Below the pieces are notes generated by a model that was not told the DNA's origin, did no database searches, and worked only from the letters and a program-made list of their open reading frames with translations. From the NCBI GenBank assembly GCA_035472475.1, contig DATIPA010000146.1:7009-71008 (forward strand): a DNA stretch of 64,000 bases. Reading direction: 5' to 3'. Source of the stretch: JAFAXD01 sp035472475. GTDB lineage: Bacteria > Pseudomonadota > Alphaproteobacteria > Rhizobiales > Xanthobacteraceae. Position 1 is the first letter of the stretch. Every line of letters begins with the position of its first letter. Position numbers and translations under genes: made by a program. This document shows positions 8,075 through 16,312 of this stretch, piece after piece.

Positions 8075-10783
8075 ATGTCTGGAAGCGGGAAGTGCAACTA
8101 CATACCGCACATCGTGTTGGCGGTTTTTCTCGGGCTAGCGGATGCGGCGGGTATTGATGTCAAATTAGCGCTCTCGCAGACGAAGGAAGCGCAAGCGTTA
8201 AATAAGCAATATTTGAAGCTTTATGAGCAGGGTCGCTATTCCGAAGCGATACCATTGGCGCAACGTGTACTTGCCATAGTTGAAAAATCTCTCGGTCCCA
8301 ATCATCCCGATGTTGGGACATTACTGTACGATATTGCGACGCTGTATTATGCTCAAGGTCGGTATGCAGAGGCCGAGGCGCTCTTTAAGCGGTCGCTTGC
8401 CATCGGTGAGAAATCCTTCGGTCCCGATAATCCACGAGTCGCGTCAGTGCTAAGCAATCTCGCGGCACTGTACGATAGGCAAGGTCGGTATGCGGACGCT
8501 GAGCCGCTCAACAAGCGATCGCTGTCCGTCTATGAGAAATCGCTCGGCCCCAATCATCCCGATGTCGGTCAATCGCTAAACAATCTCGCGACGCTGTACT
8601 ACCACCAGGGTCGGTACGCGGAGGCCGAGCCGCTCTTCAAGCGGTCGCTGGCTATCCGTGAGAAATCTCTCGGTCCTAATCATCCCGATGTTGCGACGTC
8701 GATGACCAATCTTGCAGAGCTGTACAGCACTCAAGGTCGCTATGCAGAGGCCGAGCCACTCCACAAGCGATCGCTCGCTATCGTGGAGAAATCCCTCGGT
8801 CCCAATCATCCCGATGTTGCGGAATCGCTGAACAATCTTGCGGGGCTGTATGATGACCAAGGTCGGTCTGCGGAGGCCGAGCCGCTCTACAGGCGATCGC
8901 TTGCCATTTGGGAGAAGTCCCTCGGTCCCGGCCATCCGAGTGTTGCGACATTGCTGATCAATCTTGCGGGGCTGTACAGTGCCCAAGGTCGGTACGCTGA
9001 TGCCGAACCGCTCTTGAAGAGGTCGCTGTCCATCCGCGAGAAATCCCTCGGTCCCGATCATCCTAATGTCGGTCGATCGCTGAACAATCTTGCAGGGCTG
9101 TACAAAGACGAAGGTCGGTACGTGGATGCGCTGCCTCTGGTGCGGGCGGCAACAGAACGCGGATATGTCAATCAGGCTGTGCATCTGTCCGTTCTTCTGG
9201 GGGCCAGGCGTGCGAAGGACCTGTCTGAAGATAAGGCTATCGCCGAGAGCTTTGACGTCGTCCAGCGGGCGGCTTCGTCAGCGGCGTCTGCCGCAGTATC
9301 ACAGCTGGCCGTCCGTTTTGCTGCCGGCACCGATGACTTGGCGCAATTGGTGCGCAAGGATCAGGATCTGTCGGCAGAGAACGAGAGACTCGACAAAGAC
9401 CTGATCGCGGCGGTCTCGAAGTCTCCGAACCAACGGGATTCCACCCAAGAGGCCGCCACCAGAAAGCGCCTTGCGGAAATTGCCGACGCTCGTGCTGAAG
9501 TTGGCCGCGTTCTGGCGCAACGATTTCCCGACTACGCCGCCTTGTCGAAGCCGCAGCCCCTGAATGTCGGCGATGTGTCCTCTCTTTTGACCGATGATGA
9601 GGCGTTGGTTCTGATCGATCTTGGGAAAGGCAAAGGGGACGCGAGTTACATCTGGGTCGTCGATCGATCCGGCGCGGTCTGGAAAACCATTGATGCTAAG
9701 TCCGAGGATCTGGCGACGAAGATCACGGTGCTGCGCGCGTCGCTTGATCCCAGCTCTAACAAGCCGTTCGATGTAAAGCTCGCCTACGAACTCTACGAGC
9801 TGATCCTTGGACCCGTTGAGAATAGCATTGCCAAGAAGTCTCGGCTTTTGATGGTGATGAACGGGGCGTTGACCAGCCTTCCTCCTCAGGTGCTCGTCAC
9901 TAGTGACCCCACTGGAAAGGATCTGAAGTCCACCGATTGGCTAATCCGACGCCAAGCGATTTCGATCTTGCCGTCCGTGTATAGTTTGAAGGTCCTTCGT
10001 GGAGAGAAGGCTAAGGTCGCGGCGGCAAAGCCGCTAATCGGATTTGGCGACCCTGTGTTCAACAGGGGTGGCGCAGAGGTGGGAACGCGCATCGCGTCCA
10101 ACAGGGGCTATGCCAGCTTCTATCGCGGCGCAACGGCAGACCTTGACGTCTTGGCCAAGGCATTGCCACCGCTCCCTGAAACGGCTGACGAACTTCGCGC
10201 GGTTGCCAAAAGCCTCGGAGCTGATGAGGCTGACATCAAGCTGGGCAGCGCAGCAACAGAGGCGACAGTCAAGCAAACAAAACTCGATCAATACCGGATT
10301 GTATATTTTGCCACCCATGCCCTGGTATCGGGCGAAACCGAACAGGCAGCGAAGGGGTTGGCTGAACCTGCCCTAGTGCTGTCGCTCCCACCCAAAGCGA
10401 CTGCGTTAGATGATGGGCTGCTGACTTCGAGTGAGGTGGCGCAACTCAAGCTCAATGCTGATTGGGTCATTCTATCGGCTTGCAATACGGCGTCAGGCGA
10501 CAAACCAGGCGCCGAAGCGTTGTCGGGTTTGGCGCGAGCCTTCTTCTATGCGGGAGCGCGTTCACTCCTCGTGTCGCACTGGCCGGTTGACTCCGAGCCC
10601 GCCGTGAAACTCATGACAGCGATGTTTGCTGCGATTGCAAAAAATCCAAAGCTCACCACGGCGGAAGCTTTGCGCCAGGCGATGCTTGCCACGATGAGTG
10701 ATCGCAACAATCCCGAGTGGGCGAATCCCACCTCCTGGGCACCCTTTGTCCTGGTTGGAGACGGTGGCCCAATAACCAGATAA
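8075..10783 (+). CDS. TPR-CHAT caspase-like protease
   Basis: A 902-residue protein. A short hydrophobic N-terminus (IPHIVLAVFLGLADAAG) may be a signal or anchor. Residues of about 45-370 hold eight kinesin-light-chain-type TPR units of 42 residues (consensus SLGPNHPDVA, NNLAGLY, QGRYAEAEPL). A linker of about 200 residues with a coiled-coil-like stretch follows. From about residue 600 comes a CHAT domain: His748 in YFATHALVSG and Cys803 in VILSACNTASG form the expected dyad, then GLARAFFYAGARSLLVSHWPV. CHAT peptidases are caspase relatives used with TPR sensors in bacterial signalling and immunity. The gene starts 34 bp after the OmpA gene, with an AGGAGG ribosome site. It is the probable effector or regulator of the island. 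Confidence 0.88.
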   Translation: MSGSGKCNYIPHIVLAVFLGLADAAGIDVKLALSQTKEAQALNKQYLKLYEQGRYSEAIPLAQRVLAIVEKSLGPNHPDVGTLLYDIATLYYAQGRYAEAEALFKRSLAIGEKSFGPDNPRVASVLSNLAALYDRQGRYADAEPLNKRSLSVYEKSLGPNHPDVGQSLNNLATLYYHQGRYAEAEPLFKRSLAIREKSLGPNHPDVATSMTNLAELYSTQGRYAEAEPLHKRSLAIVEKSLGPNHPDVAESLNNLAGLYDDQGRSAEAEPLYRRSLAIWEKSLGPGHPSVATLLINLAGLYSAQGRYADAEPLLKRSLSIREKSLGPDHPNVGRSLNNLAGLYKDEGRYVDALPLVRAATERGYVNQAVHLSVLLGARRAKDLSEDKAIAESFDVVQRAASSAASAAVSQLAVRFAAGTDDLAQLVRKDQDLSAENERLDKDLIAAVSKSPNQRDSTQEAATRKRLAEIADARAEVGRVLAQRFPDYAALSKPQPLNVGDVSSLLTDDEALVLIDLGKGKGDASYIWVVDRSGAVWKTIDAKSEDLATKITVLRASLDPSSNKPFDVKLAYELYELILGPVENSIAKKSRLLMVMNGALTSLPPQVLVTSDPTGKDLKSTDWLIRRQAISILPSVYSLKVLRGEKAKVAAAKPLIGFGDPVFNRGGAEVGTRIASNRGYASFYRGATADLDVLAKALPPLPETADELRAVAKSLGADEADIKLGSAATEATVKQTKLDQYRIVYFATHALVSGETEQAAKGLAEPALVLSLPPKATALDDGLLTSSEVAQLKLNADWVILSACNTASGDKPGAEALSGLARAFFYAGARSLLVSHWPVDSEPAVKLMTAMFAAIAKNPKLTTAEALRQAMLATMSDRNNPEWANPTSWAPFVLVGDGGPITR

Positions 10784-10914
10784 TTGGCCATAAATTCAGG
10801 AATATAGCAGTAACGTATTGGCGTTCTTACCACCGCCCTTGTAGCTACGCGCTGGTCATCGCGAATCCGTCGGCTATGCCCTGTGGGCGAAGTGGCCTAC
10901 TTTCAGCGCTGTAA

Positions 10915-10942
10915 CTATACCCCCCCCCGCTTGCGGGGGGTA
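10915..10942. repeat. C/G hairpin at right edge of the protease island
   Basis: CTATA, a run of nine C, GCTTGC, six G and TA. It folds as a CCCCCCG/CGGGGGG hairpin. It lies immediately downstream (minus strand) of array member 4 and matches the sequence at 5688-5713 in the same orientation. It could be a native intergenic hairpin of the array that was duplicated or split when the island came in. Confidence 0.55.
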
Positions 10943-10945
10943 AGG

Positions 10946-11923
10946 CTACCCCTGCGGCTCGAGCTTTGCGATTCGCATGTACTCGGCCCAGGCCTTTTCG
11001 TCGGCGCGCAGTTTCGCCTGTGCGGCCTCCGGCGTCGCGATGAACGGATCGCTGGCAAAGCCGTTGAGGAACTTCTTGGTTTCCTCGGTCGCCGTCACCT
11101 GATCGAACCACTTGTTGAGCTGCGCGATGATCGGCTTCGGGGTTGTGGCCGGCACCATACCCGCCCACCACAGGCTCATGCTGGCGCCGGGGATGCCGGC
11201 CTCGACCATGGTGGGAAAATCGGGCGCGGCGGCGAGACGCTGCTCGCTCGACACCGCCAGCACCCGCAATTTGCCCTGCCGATGCTGGGCGGTGGCGAAG
11301 ATCGGCTCCATCACCGCATAGTCGACGGTGCCGCCCAGCATGTCGTTCATCACATCGGACGACTGTTTGTAGTTCACTTCAACCGAGGAAAGCCCGGCGG
11401 CCGCCTTGTAGATCGCCCCGAGGACGACGCTGGCGGGAGCGCCGCTCCCGTAGGTCGCCCGATCGCCTTTCTGCTTCATTGCGGCGGTCAACTCGGCAAC
11501 CGTTGTCCACGGCTTGGCGGCGTCCACCACCAGCATGAAGGCTTGCTGGTTGATGGTCGCAAAAATCTGAAAGGCGTCGACGGTCGGAACCGGCGGCTTT
11601 TTGTAGACGTGCATGTTGGAGGCAAGCCCGGACCCGCCATGGACCAGGATCGTGTAGGCGTCCGGCTTGGACTTCGCGACGTATTCGATGGCGATGTTGG
11701 CGCCGGCGCCGGGCCGGTTCTCTACCAGAATGGTCCGGCCGATGATCGGTCGCAGTTTTTCGGCGTAATAGCGCACGATCGTATCGGCGCCGGTCCCCGC
11801 CGGGAACCCGCAGATAAAATGGATCTCCTTGCTGGGGTAGTCCTCCGCGTTCGCCGCACCTGACATCAGTGCCGCGGCCGCCAGCGCCAGGCGGGCAGCG
11901 CGTAGAAGCGTTCTGAAAATCAT
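10946..11923 (-). CDS. TctC-family periplasmic binding protein, array member 4
   Basis: A 325-residue TctC/Bug-type binding protein, the last of the eight genes upstream of the island. ATG 11923 has GAGGAAAAGCCG before it. The signal peptide ends SGAANAE; then EIHFICGFPAGTGADTIVRYYAEK. This copy differs from its siblings in several places: GTGAD for GSGAD, VMEPIFATAQHRQGKLRVLAVS, and GASMSLWWAGMVPATTPKPI. It ends AKLEPQG. It begins 10 bp after the stop of member 5, so the two are translated as a unit. Confidence 0.92.
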   Translation of the reverse strand: MIFRTLLRAARLALAAAALMSGAANAEDYPSKEIHFICGFPAGTGADTIVRYYAEKLRPIIGRTILVENRPGAGANIAIEYVAKSKPDAYTILVHGGSGLASNMHVYKKPPVPTVDAFQIFATINQQAFMLVVDAAKPWTTVAELTAAMKQKGDRATYGSGAPASVVLGAIYKAAAGLSSVEVNYKQSSDVMNDMLGGTVDYAVMEPIFATAQHRQGKLRVLAVSSEQRLAAAPDFPTMVEAGIPGASMSLWWAGMVPATTPKPIIAQLNKWFDQVTATEETKKFLNGFASDPFIATPEAAQAKLRADEKAWAEYMRIAKLEPQG

Positions 11924-11933
11924 CGGCTTTTCC

Positions 11934-12911
11934 TCATCCTTGCGGTTCGACGCGCGCCGCCCGCACGTAACCTTCCCAGTCTTTGATGTCCTGCAGGAGT
12001 GCGGCCTGTGCCTCGTCCGGCGTGGCCAAATAGGGATCGCCGCCGAACTGGTTGAGGAACTGCTTGGTTTCCTGCGTGCCGATCACTTCGATGAACCAGT
12101 TGTTGATGCGGTCGATGATCGGGCGCGGGGTCGCCGCAGGCACCATGGCGGCGAACCAACCGGTGATGTGGATCGACGGAAAGCCGAGCTCCGCCATGGT
12201 CGGCAGTTGCGGCACGGCCTGCATGCGCTGCGCCGTGCTCACGGCGAGGTTACGGATGCGACCTTCGCGCTCCTGGACCAGGGCGAACACCGGATCCACC
12301 ATACCGAAATCGAGAGCCCCGCTCGCAAAGTCGTTCAGGCTTTCGTTGGCGGTACGGTATGGAACATCGACCGCCGTGATTCCGGTCGCGAGCTTGTAGA
12401 GCTCACCCATCACCTTACCGGTGACATTCGACTGCATGTAGCTCGCTTTCTCACCCTTCCGTTTCATACCTTCGGTCAACTCGGCGAGAGTCCGGTAGGG
12501 CGACTGCGCCGGGACCGCGACCATGAACGGTTGCCGGTTGATCGTTGCCGCAACAAAAATGTCGCGCGCGGCATCGATCGGCGGCTTCTTGAGCAACCAC
12601 ATGTTGCCCGCGATCGTGCTCGCGGCGTGGACGTAGATGGTGTAGCCGTCCGGCTTCGCGCGCGCGGTATATTCGGCCGCGATCATGCCGGCGTTGCCAA
12701 CCTTGTTTTCCACCAGGATCGGCCGGCCGGCGAGGGGACGCACCTTCTCGGCGACGTAGCGCACCAGCACGTCGGCGCCGCTGCCGGCCGGAAATGCACA
12801 GATGAAATGCATATCCTGGCTGGGATATTGCTGGGCGGACGCAGTTGCCCCGGTCGCGATCAGGATCGTCGCGGTCGCGACAAGAACGAGCCGTTTGCCT
12901 GCATGCTGCAT
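11934..12911 (-). CDS. TctC-family periplasmic binding protein, array member 5
   Basis: A 325-residue TctC/Bug-type binding protein with the signal peptide LVLVATATILIATGATASAQ and the ribosome site GGAGGGTCGAC before ATG 12911. It carries DMHFICAFPAGSGADVLVRYVAEK and ends RVEPQG. The central segment VMGELYKLATGITAVDVPYRTANESLNDFASG is nearly that of array member 8, so these two, though not adjacent, look like closer relatives. A double-hairpin repeat occupies the 209-bp gap upstream of it. Confidence 0.92.
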   Translation of the reverse strand: MQHAGKRLVLVATATILIATGATASAQQYPSQDMHFICAFPAGSGADVLVRYVAEKVRPLAGRPILVENKVGNAGMIAAEYTARAKPDGYTIYVHAASTIAGNMWLLKKPPIDAARDIFVAATINRQPFMVAVPAQSPYRTLAELTEGMKRKGEKASYMQSNVTGKVMGELYKLATGITAVDVPYRTANESLNDFASGALDFGMVDPVFALVQEREGRIRNLAVSTAQRMQAVPQLPTMAELGFPSIHITGWFAAMVPAATPRPIIDRINNWFIEVIGTQETKQFLNQFGGDPYLATPDEAQAALLQDIKDWEGYVRAARVEPQG

Positions 12912-12927
12912 GTCGACCCTCCTGCTT

Positions 12928-13089
12928 GTGTCCCGATTCCGAAGTTCGCCACACCTTACAGCACGCTCGACGCGAACTTCGGAACCGCAAGGACACTAGC
13001 AACTCCATGATTCCTAGTGCCCCTTTGAACCCGAAGTTCGCATGCCGACTCGCGGCAAACGTGTGCGAACTTCGGGTTCGGGGCACTAG
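12928..13089. repeat. Double-hairpin intergenic repeat, copy 1
   Basis: Two consecutive inverted repeats fill the gap between array members 5 and 6. Hairpin A runs from GTGTCC (12928) to GGACAC (12991-12996), with GATTCCGAAGTTCGC paired to GCGAACTTCGGAACCG. Hairpin B has perfect outer arms CTAGTGCCCC (13014-13023) and GGGGCACTAG (13080-13089), with inner arms GAACCCGAAGTTCGC and GCGAACTTCGGGTTC. The core GAAGTTCGC is shared by both hairpins. A second copy lies at 14108-14273. Confidence 0.8.
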
Positions 13090-13120
13090 AGCCGCATTAT
13101 GCCGACGCTCCGCTACCTGT

Positions 13121-14092
13121 TCATCCTTGCGGCTCGATGTTTGCTAGGCGCACGTACTCGCCCCAATCCTTGATCTGCTGCAGAAACAGCGCCTGCGCCG
13201 CTTCGGGCGTACTGATGAAAGGATCCGACGCGATCCGGTTCAGAAACATCCTGGTCTCGTCGGTTCCGACGATCTGGCTGAACCACGCGTTCAATTGATC
13301 GACGATCGGACGCGGTGTCGCCGACGGCACCATGGCGGCGAACCAGCCCATCAGGTTCATCGGATAGCCGAGCTCGGTCATGGTCGGAAAATCCGGATTG
13401 GCACCGAGACGCTGCGCCGTACTGACCGCGAGGATCCGAATCCGGCCTTCGCGCGCCTGCGCGGTCGCAAACACGTTGTCGAACAGCGCGTAGTCGATGG
13501 TGCCGCTCGCCATGTCGTTGAGCGAATCCGATGCGGTGCGGTAATTGACTTCCACCGCCTGCAAGCCGGCCTGCTGCTTGTAGATTGCCCCCATGGTCTT
13601 GCCGACCGGGTTGGATGTCGCGTAGGTCGCCTTTTCCTTCCGGTCTTTCGCGTACGCCGTGACCTCCGCGACCGACGTCCACGGCTTGCTCACGTGCACT
13701 ACGAACATTGTCGGCTGCTTATTGATGGTGGCGGCAACCTGAATCGCCGTGCCGGCATCGACCGAGGGATGTTTGAACATGTGCATGTTGGCGGCGAGCG
13801 CGCTGGCGCCATGAATATAGATCGTGTGCCCGTCGGGTTTCGAACGCGCCACGTACTCGGTCGCGATATTGCCGATTGCGCCGGGCTTGTTCTCGACAAT
13901 CACGGTGCGGTTGAGCAACGGGCGCATCTTTTCGGCGAAATACCGCACTATCACGTCGGCGCCGCTGCCGGCCGGAAACGCGCAGATGAAATGCACGTCC
14001 TGAGTCGGGTATTGCTGGGCGTGTCCCGCCGTGGGGCCAAGCGCGAGCGCCAATGCGGCCGCGGCGGGCAACCGGCTGGCGATCCAGTTCAT
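13121..14092 (-). CDS. TctC-family periplasmic binding protein, array member 6
   Basis: A 323-residue TctC/Bug-type binding protein. ATG 14092 follows a strong ribosome site (GGAGGAAGGCCCG). The signal peptide is LPAAAALALALGPTAGHA; then DVHFICAFPAGSGADVIVRYFAEK. It carries ALFDNVFATAQAREGRIRILAVS, where Asn replaces the usual Pro of DPV, and ends NIEPQG. Its LGYPMNLMGWFAAMVPSATPRP segment matches that of the next gene upstream (member 7), which suggests a tandem duplication. It is flanked on both sides by copies of the double-hairpin repeat. Confidence 0.92.
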   Translation of the reverse strand: MNWIASRLPAAAALALALGPTAGHAQQYPTQDVHFICAFPAGSGADVIVRYFAEKMRPLLNRTVIVENKPGAIGNIATEYVARSKPDGHTIYIHGASALAANMHMFKHPSVDAGTAIQVAATINKQPTMFVVHVSKPWTSVAEVTAYAKDRKEKATYATSNPVGKTMGAIYKQQAGLQAVEVNYRTASDSLNDMASGTIDYALFDNVFATAQAREGRIRILAVSTAQRLGANPDFPTMTELGYPMNLMGWFAAMVPSATPRPIVDQLNAWFSQIVGTDETRMFLNRIASDPFISTPEAAQALFLQQIKDWGEYVRLANIEPQG

Positions 14093-14107
14093 CGGGCCTT
14101 CCTCCAG

Positions 14108-14273
14108 CTAGTGTCCCGATTCCGAAGTTCGCTACACATTGCAGCACGCTCGACGCGAACTTCGGAATCGAAAGGACACTAGCAAATCTATGATTCTAGT
14201 GCCCCTTTTGAACCCGAAGTTCGCAAATGGACTCGCGGCATAGGCATGCGAACTTCGGGTTCGGGGCACGATC
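14108..14273. repeat. Double-hairpin intergenic repeat, copy 2
   Basis: The second copy of the element at 12928-13089, in the same orientation, filling the gap between array members 6 and 7. Hairpin A has arms CTAGTGTCCCGATTCC and GGAATCGAAAGGACACTAG (outer arms 14108-14116 and 14174-14182). Hairpin B runs from CTAGTGCCCC (14196-14205) to GGGGCAC (14263-14269). The loops differ from copy 1 while the stems are kept, the pattern expected of a selected RNA or DNA structure. Confidence 0.8.
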
Positions 14274-15248
14274 TCAGCCTTGCGGCTTGAGCTTGGCAAT
14301 CCGCACGTAGTCTTCCCAGTCGTGAATATCCTTGAGGAGACGCGCCTGGCCTTCGTCGGGCGTGCTGCTCCACGGGTCGCCGCCGTAATTGGTCAAGAAG
14401 GCACGGGTCTCGTCGGATGCGAGGATCGCATTGAACCACCGATTGATCTGGTCGACGACCGGGCGCGGCGTCGCCGACGGCACCATCGCGGCAAACCATC
14501 CCATCAGGTCCATCGGATAGCCGAGCTCGCTCATGCTCGGAAAATCCGGCGCGGCGGCGAGCCTGCGCGCGGAAGCCACCGCCAGGATACGAAGCCGTCC
14601 CTCCCGCGCCTGCGACAACGCAAACACCGGATCATGGCAGCCGAAGTCGACGGTGCCGCTCGCCATGTCGTTGAGCGAATCCTGCGCCATCTTGTAATTG
14701 ACTTCGACCGCGGCCAGGCGGGCGGTCTCCTTGTAGATCGCGCACATGATGACGCCGGAATTGGCCGCCGTCGCGTATGTCGCCTTGTCACCGCGCTGGC
14801 GAGCGTGCGCGGTCAACTCGGCCAATGTCTTCCAGGGACGCTTGCCATCGACCACCAGCATGAAGGCCTGTCGATTGATCGTGGCGGCGATCTGGATCTG
14901 CGTGCGGGCGTCGACCGGGTTGTTCCTGATGAGATGATAGTTGGAGGCGAGCGTGTTGCCGGCGTGGACAAAGATTGTATAGCCGTCCGGCTTGGCACGC
15001 GCCACGTACTCGGTCGCGATGTTGCCGCCGGCGCCGGCCTTGTTCTCCACCAGCACGGTATGACCGGCCAGTGGACGCAGCTTCTCGGCAAAGTATCGCA
15101 CCAGCACGTCGGCGCCGCTGCCGGGCGGAAACGCGCTGATGAGATGAATGTCCTGGCCGGGATAGGTCTGGGCGCGGACCGGCATTGCCAGCATTGCCAA
15201 CGCGAGCGCACAGCCCGCGCTACAAGCCAGCGGTCGCGCCAGGCCCAT
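14274..15248 (-). CDS. TctC-family periplasmic binding protein, array member 7
   Basis: A 324-residue TctC/Bug-type binding protein with a ribosome site GGAGGAGGACG directly before ATG 15248. The signal peptide CALALAMLAMPVRAQ leads into DIHLISAFPPGSGADVLVRYFAEK. Features that set it apart are HLIRNNPVDARTQIQ where others have a LFK-PPVD segment, a Cys in VDFGCHDPVFALSQ, and a KLKPQG end instead of KIEPQG. It shares LGYPMDLMGWFAAMVPSATPRP with member 6. It lies 24 bp after the stop of member 8. Confidence 0.92.
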   Translation of the reverse strand: MGLARPLACSAGCALALAMLAMPVRAQTYPGQDIHLISAFPPGSGADVLVRYFAEKLRPLAGHTVLVENKAGAGGNIATEYVARAKPDGYTIFVHAGNTLASNYHLIRNNPVDARTQIQIAATINRQAFMLVVDGKRPWKTLAELTAHARQRGDKATYATAANSGVIMCAIYKETARLAAVEVNYKMAQDSLNDMASGTVDFGCHDPVFALSQAREGRLRILAVASARRLAAAPDFPSMSELGYPMDLMGWFAAMVPSATPRPVVDQINRWFNAILASDETRAFLTNYGGDPWSSTPDEGQARLLKDIHDWEDYVRIAKLKPQG

Positions 15249-15272
15249 CGTCCTCCTCCGCGGTCGGAAGCC

Positions 15273-16262
15273 CTACCCCTGCGGCTCGATCTTGGCCGCT
15301 TTGACGTAGCTTTCCCAGTCTTTCTGGTCCTTGGCGAGTTGCGCCTGCCCGTCTTCGGGAGTGGTGATCCAGGGGTCACCGCCAAAGCTGTTGAGGAACT
15401 TCCTGGTCTCCTCGGTGGCCTCGATCTCGTTGAACCATTTGTTGAGCTGATCGACGATCGGCCGCGGGGTCGCGGCCGGCACCATGGCGGCGAACCAGCC
15501 GAACAGTTCGACACCCGCCACGCCCTTTTCCGTCATCGTCGGCAGATCGGGCATTGCCTGCATGCGTTTCGCGGTGGAGACCGCCAGCATCCGCCAGCGC
15601 CCGGCGTTGGTCTGGCTGATGGCGGAGACCGGATCCATCATGCCGTAGTCGATGACGCCGCTCGCGAAATCGTTGACCGAGTCATTTGCGGTGCGATAGG
15701 GCACGTCCAGCGCCTTCACCCCGGTCGCGATCTTGTAGAGTTCGCCCATCACCTTGCCGGTGGTGTTCGACTCCGCGTAGCTCGCCTTCTCCCCCTTCTG
15801 CTTCATCGCCCCCGTCAACTCGCCGAGCGTCTTGTAGGGGCTGTTGGCCGCCACCACGATCATGAACGGCTGCTGGTTGAGCGTCGCGACGACCTGCAGA
15901 TCCTTGGCCGGGTTGATGGGCGGATGCTTGAACAACGAGAAGTTCGCGGCCGTCGACGACCCGGCGTGGATATGGATCGTGTAGCCGTCGGGCTTGGCGC
16001 GCGCGGTGTATTCGGCCGCGATATTTCCGGCGGCGCCGACCTTGTTCTCGACGATCACCGGCTTGCCGGCGAGGACGCGCAGCTTCTCGCCGAAATAGCG
16101 CACCAGCACATCGGCGCCGCTGCCCGCCGGAAACGCACAGATGACGTGGATCTCGCGTGCCGGGTAATCCTCGGCGCGCGCGCCGGCCGCACCGGTCAGC
16201 AGCGCGGCCGCAACGACCGCGGCGAATTTGAAACCGGATGATACAGGGACTCGCATTTTCAT
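15273..16262 (-). CDS. TctC-family periplasmic binding protein, array member 8
   Basis: A 329-residue TctC/Bug-type binding protein. ATG 16262 is preceded by GAGGAACTAGCCAC; ATG 16256 is an alternative. The signal peptide FAAVVAAALLTGAAGARAE leads into EIHVICAFPAGSGADVLVRYFGEK. The conserved REGRLR strand is altered to TNAGRWRMLAVS, so the region after the DPV motif is diverged. The segment VMGELYKIATGVKALDVPYRTANDSVNDFASG groups it with member 5. It ends AKIEPQG. Confidence 0.92.
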   Translation of the reverse strand: MKMRVPVSSGFKFAAVVAAALLTGAAGARAEDYPAREIHVICAFPAGSGADVLVRYFGEKLRVLAGKPVIVENKVGAAGNIAAEYTARAKPDGYTIHIHAGSSTAANFSLFKHPPINPAKDLQVVATLNQQPFMIVVAANSPYKTLGELTGAMKQKGEKASYAESNTTGKVMGELYKIATGVKALDVPYRTANDSVNDFASGVIDYGMMDPVSAISQTNAGRWRMLAVSTAKRMQAMPDLPTMTEKGVAGVELFGWFAAMVPAATPRPIVDQLNKWFNEIEATEETRKFLNSFGGDPWITTPEDGQAQLAKDQKDWESYVKAAKIEPQG

Positions 16263-16312
16263 GTGGCTAGTTCCTCGGGATCCACGTTCGATTTATTTCG
16301 GCTCGCTCAGTC

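Larger units (their letters stand above)
5714..10914. mobile_element. Inserted three-gene protease island within the tctC array
   Basis: About 5.2 kb of visibly AT-richer, plus-strand DNA splits the minus-strand tctC array into three genes on the left and eight on the right. It holds a papain-like protease gene, an OmpA-domain gene and a TPR-CHAT gene. The codon choice (frequent TTG, AAT, GAT, TAT) differs from the GC-biased neighbours. Related C/G hairpins sit at both borders. I see no transposase, integrase or terminal inverted repeats, so the mode of entry is unknown; 'island' is an inference from composition and interruption. Confidence 0.6.

Noticed and set aside
8075..9150. The regular repeats considered as a CRISPR array
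   Set aside because: The 126-bp periodicity is in frame and codes 42-residue TPR units; there are no short repeats with unique spacers.
5714..10914. The island considered as an insertion sequence or prophage fragment
   Set aside because: No transposase, integrase, terminal inverted repeats or phage genes are present; only composition and border hairpins point to transfer.
14280..16241. A 653-codon open frame on the plus strand across array members 7 and 8
   Set aside because: It is the antisense shadow of two well-conserved tctC genes; the translation is His/Arg-rich with no domain.
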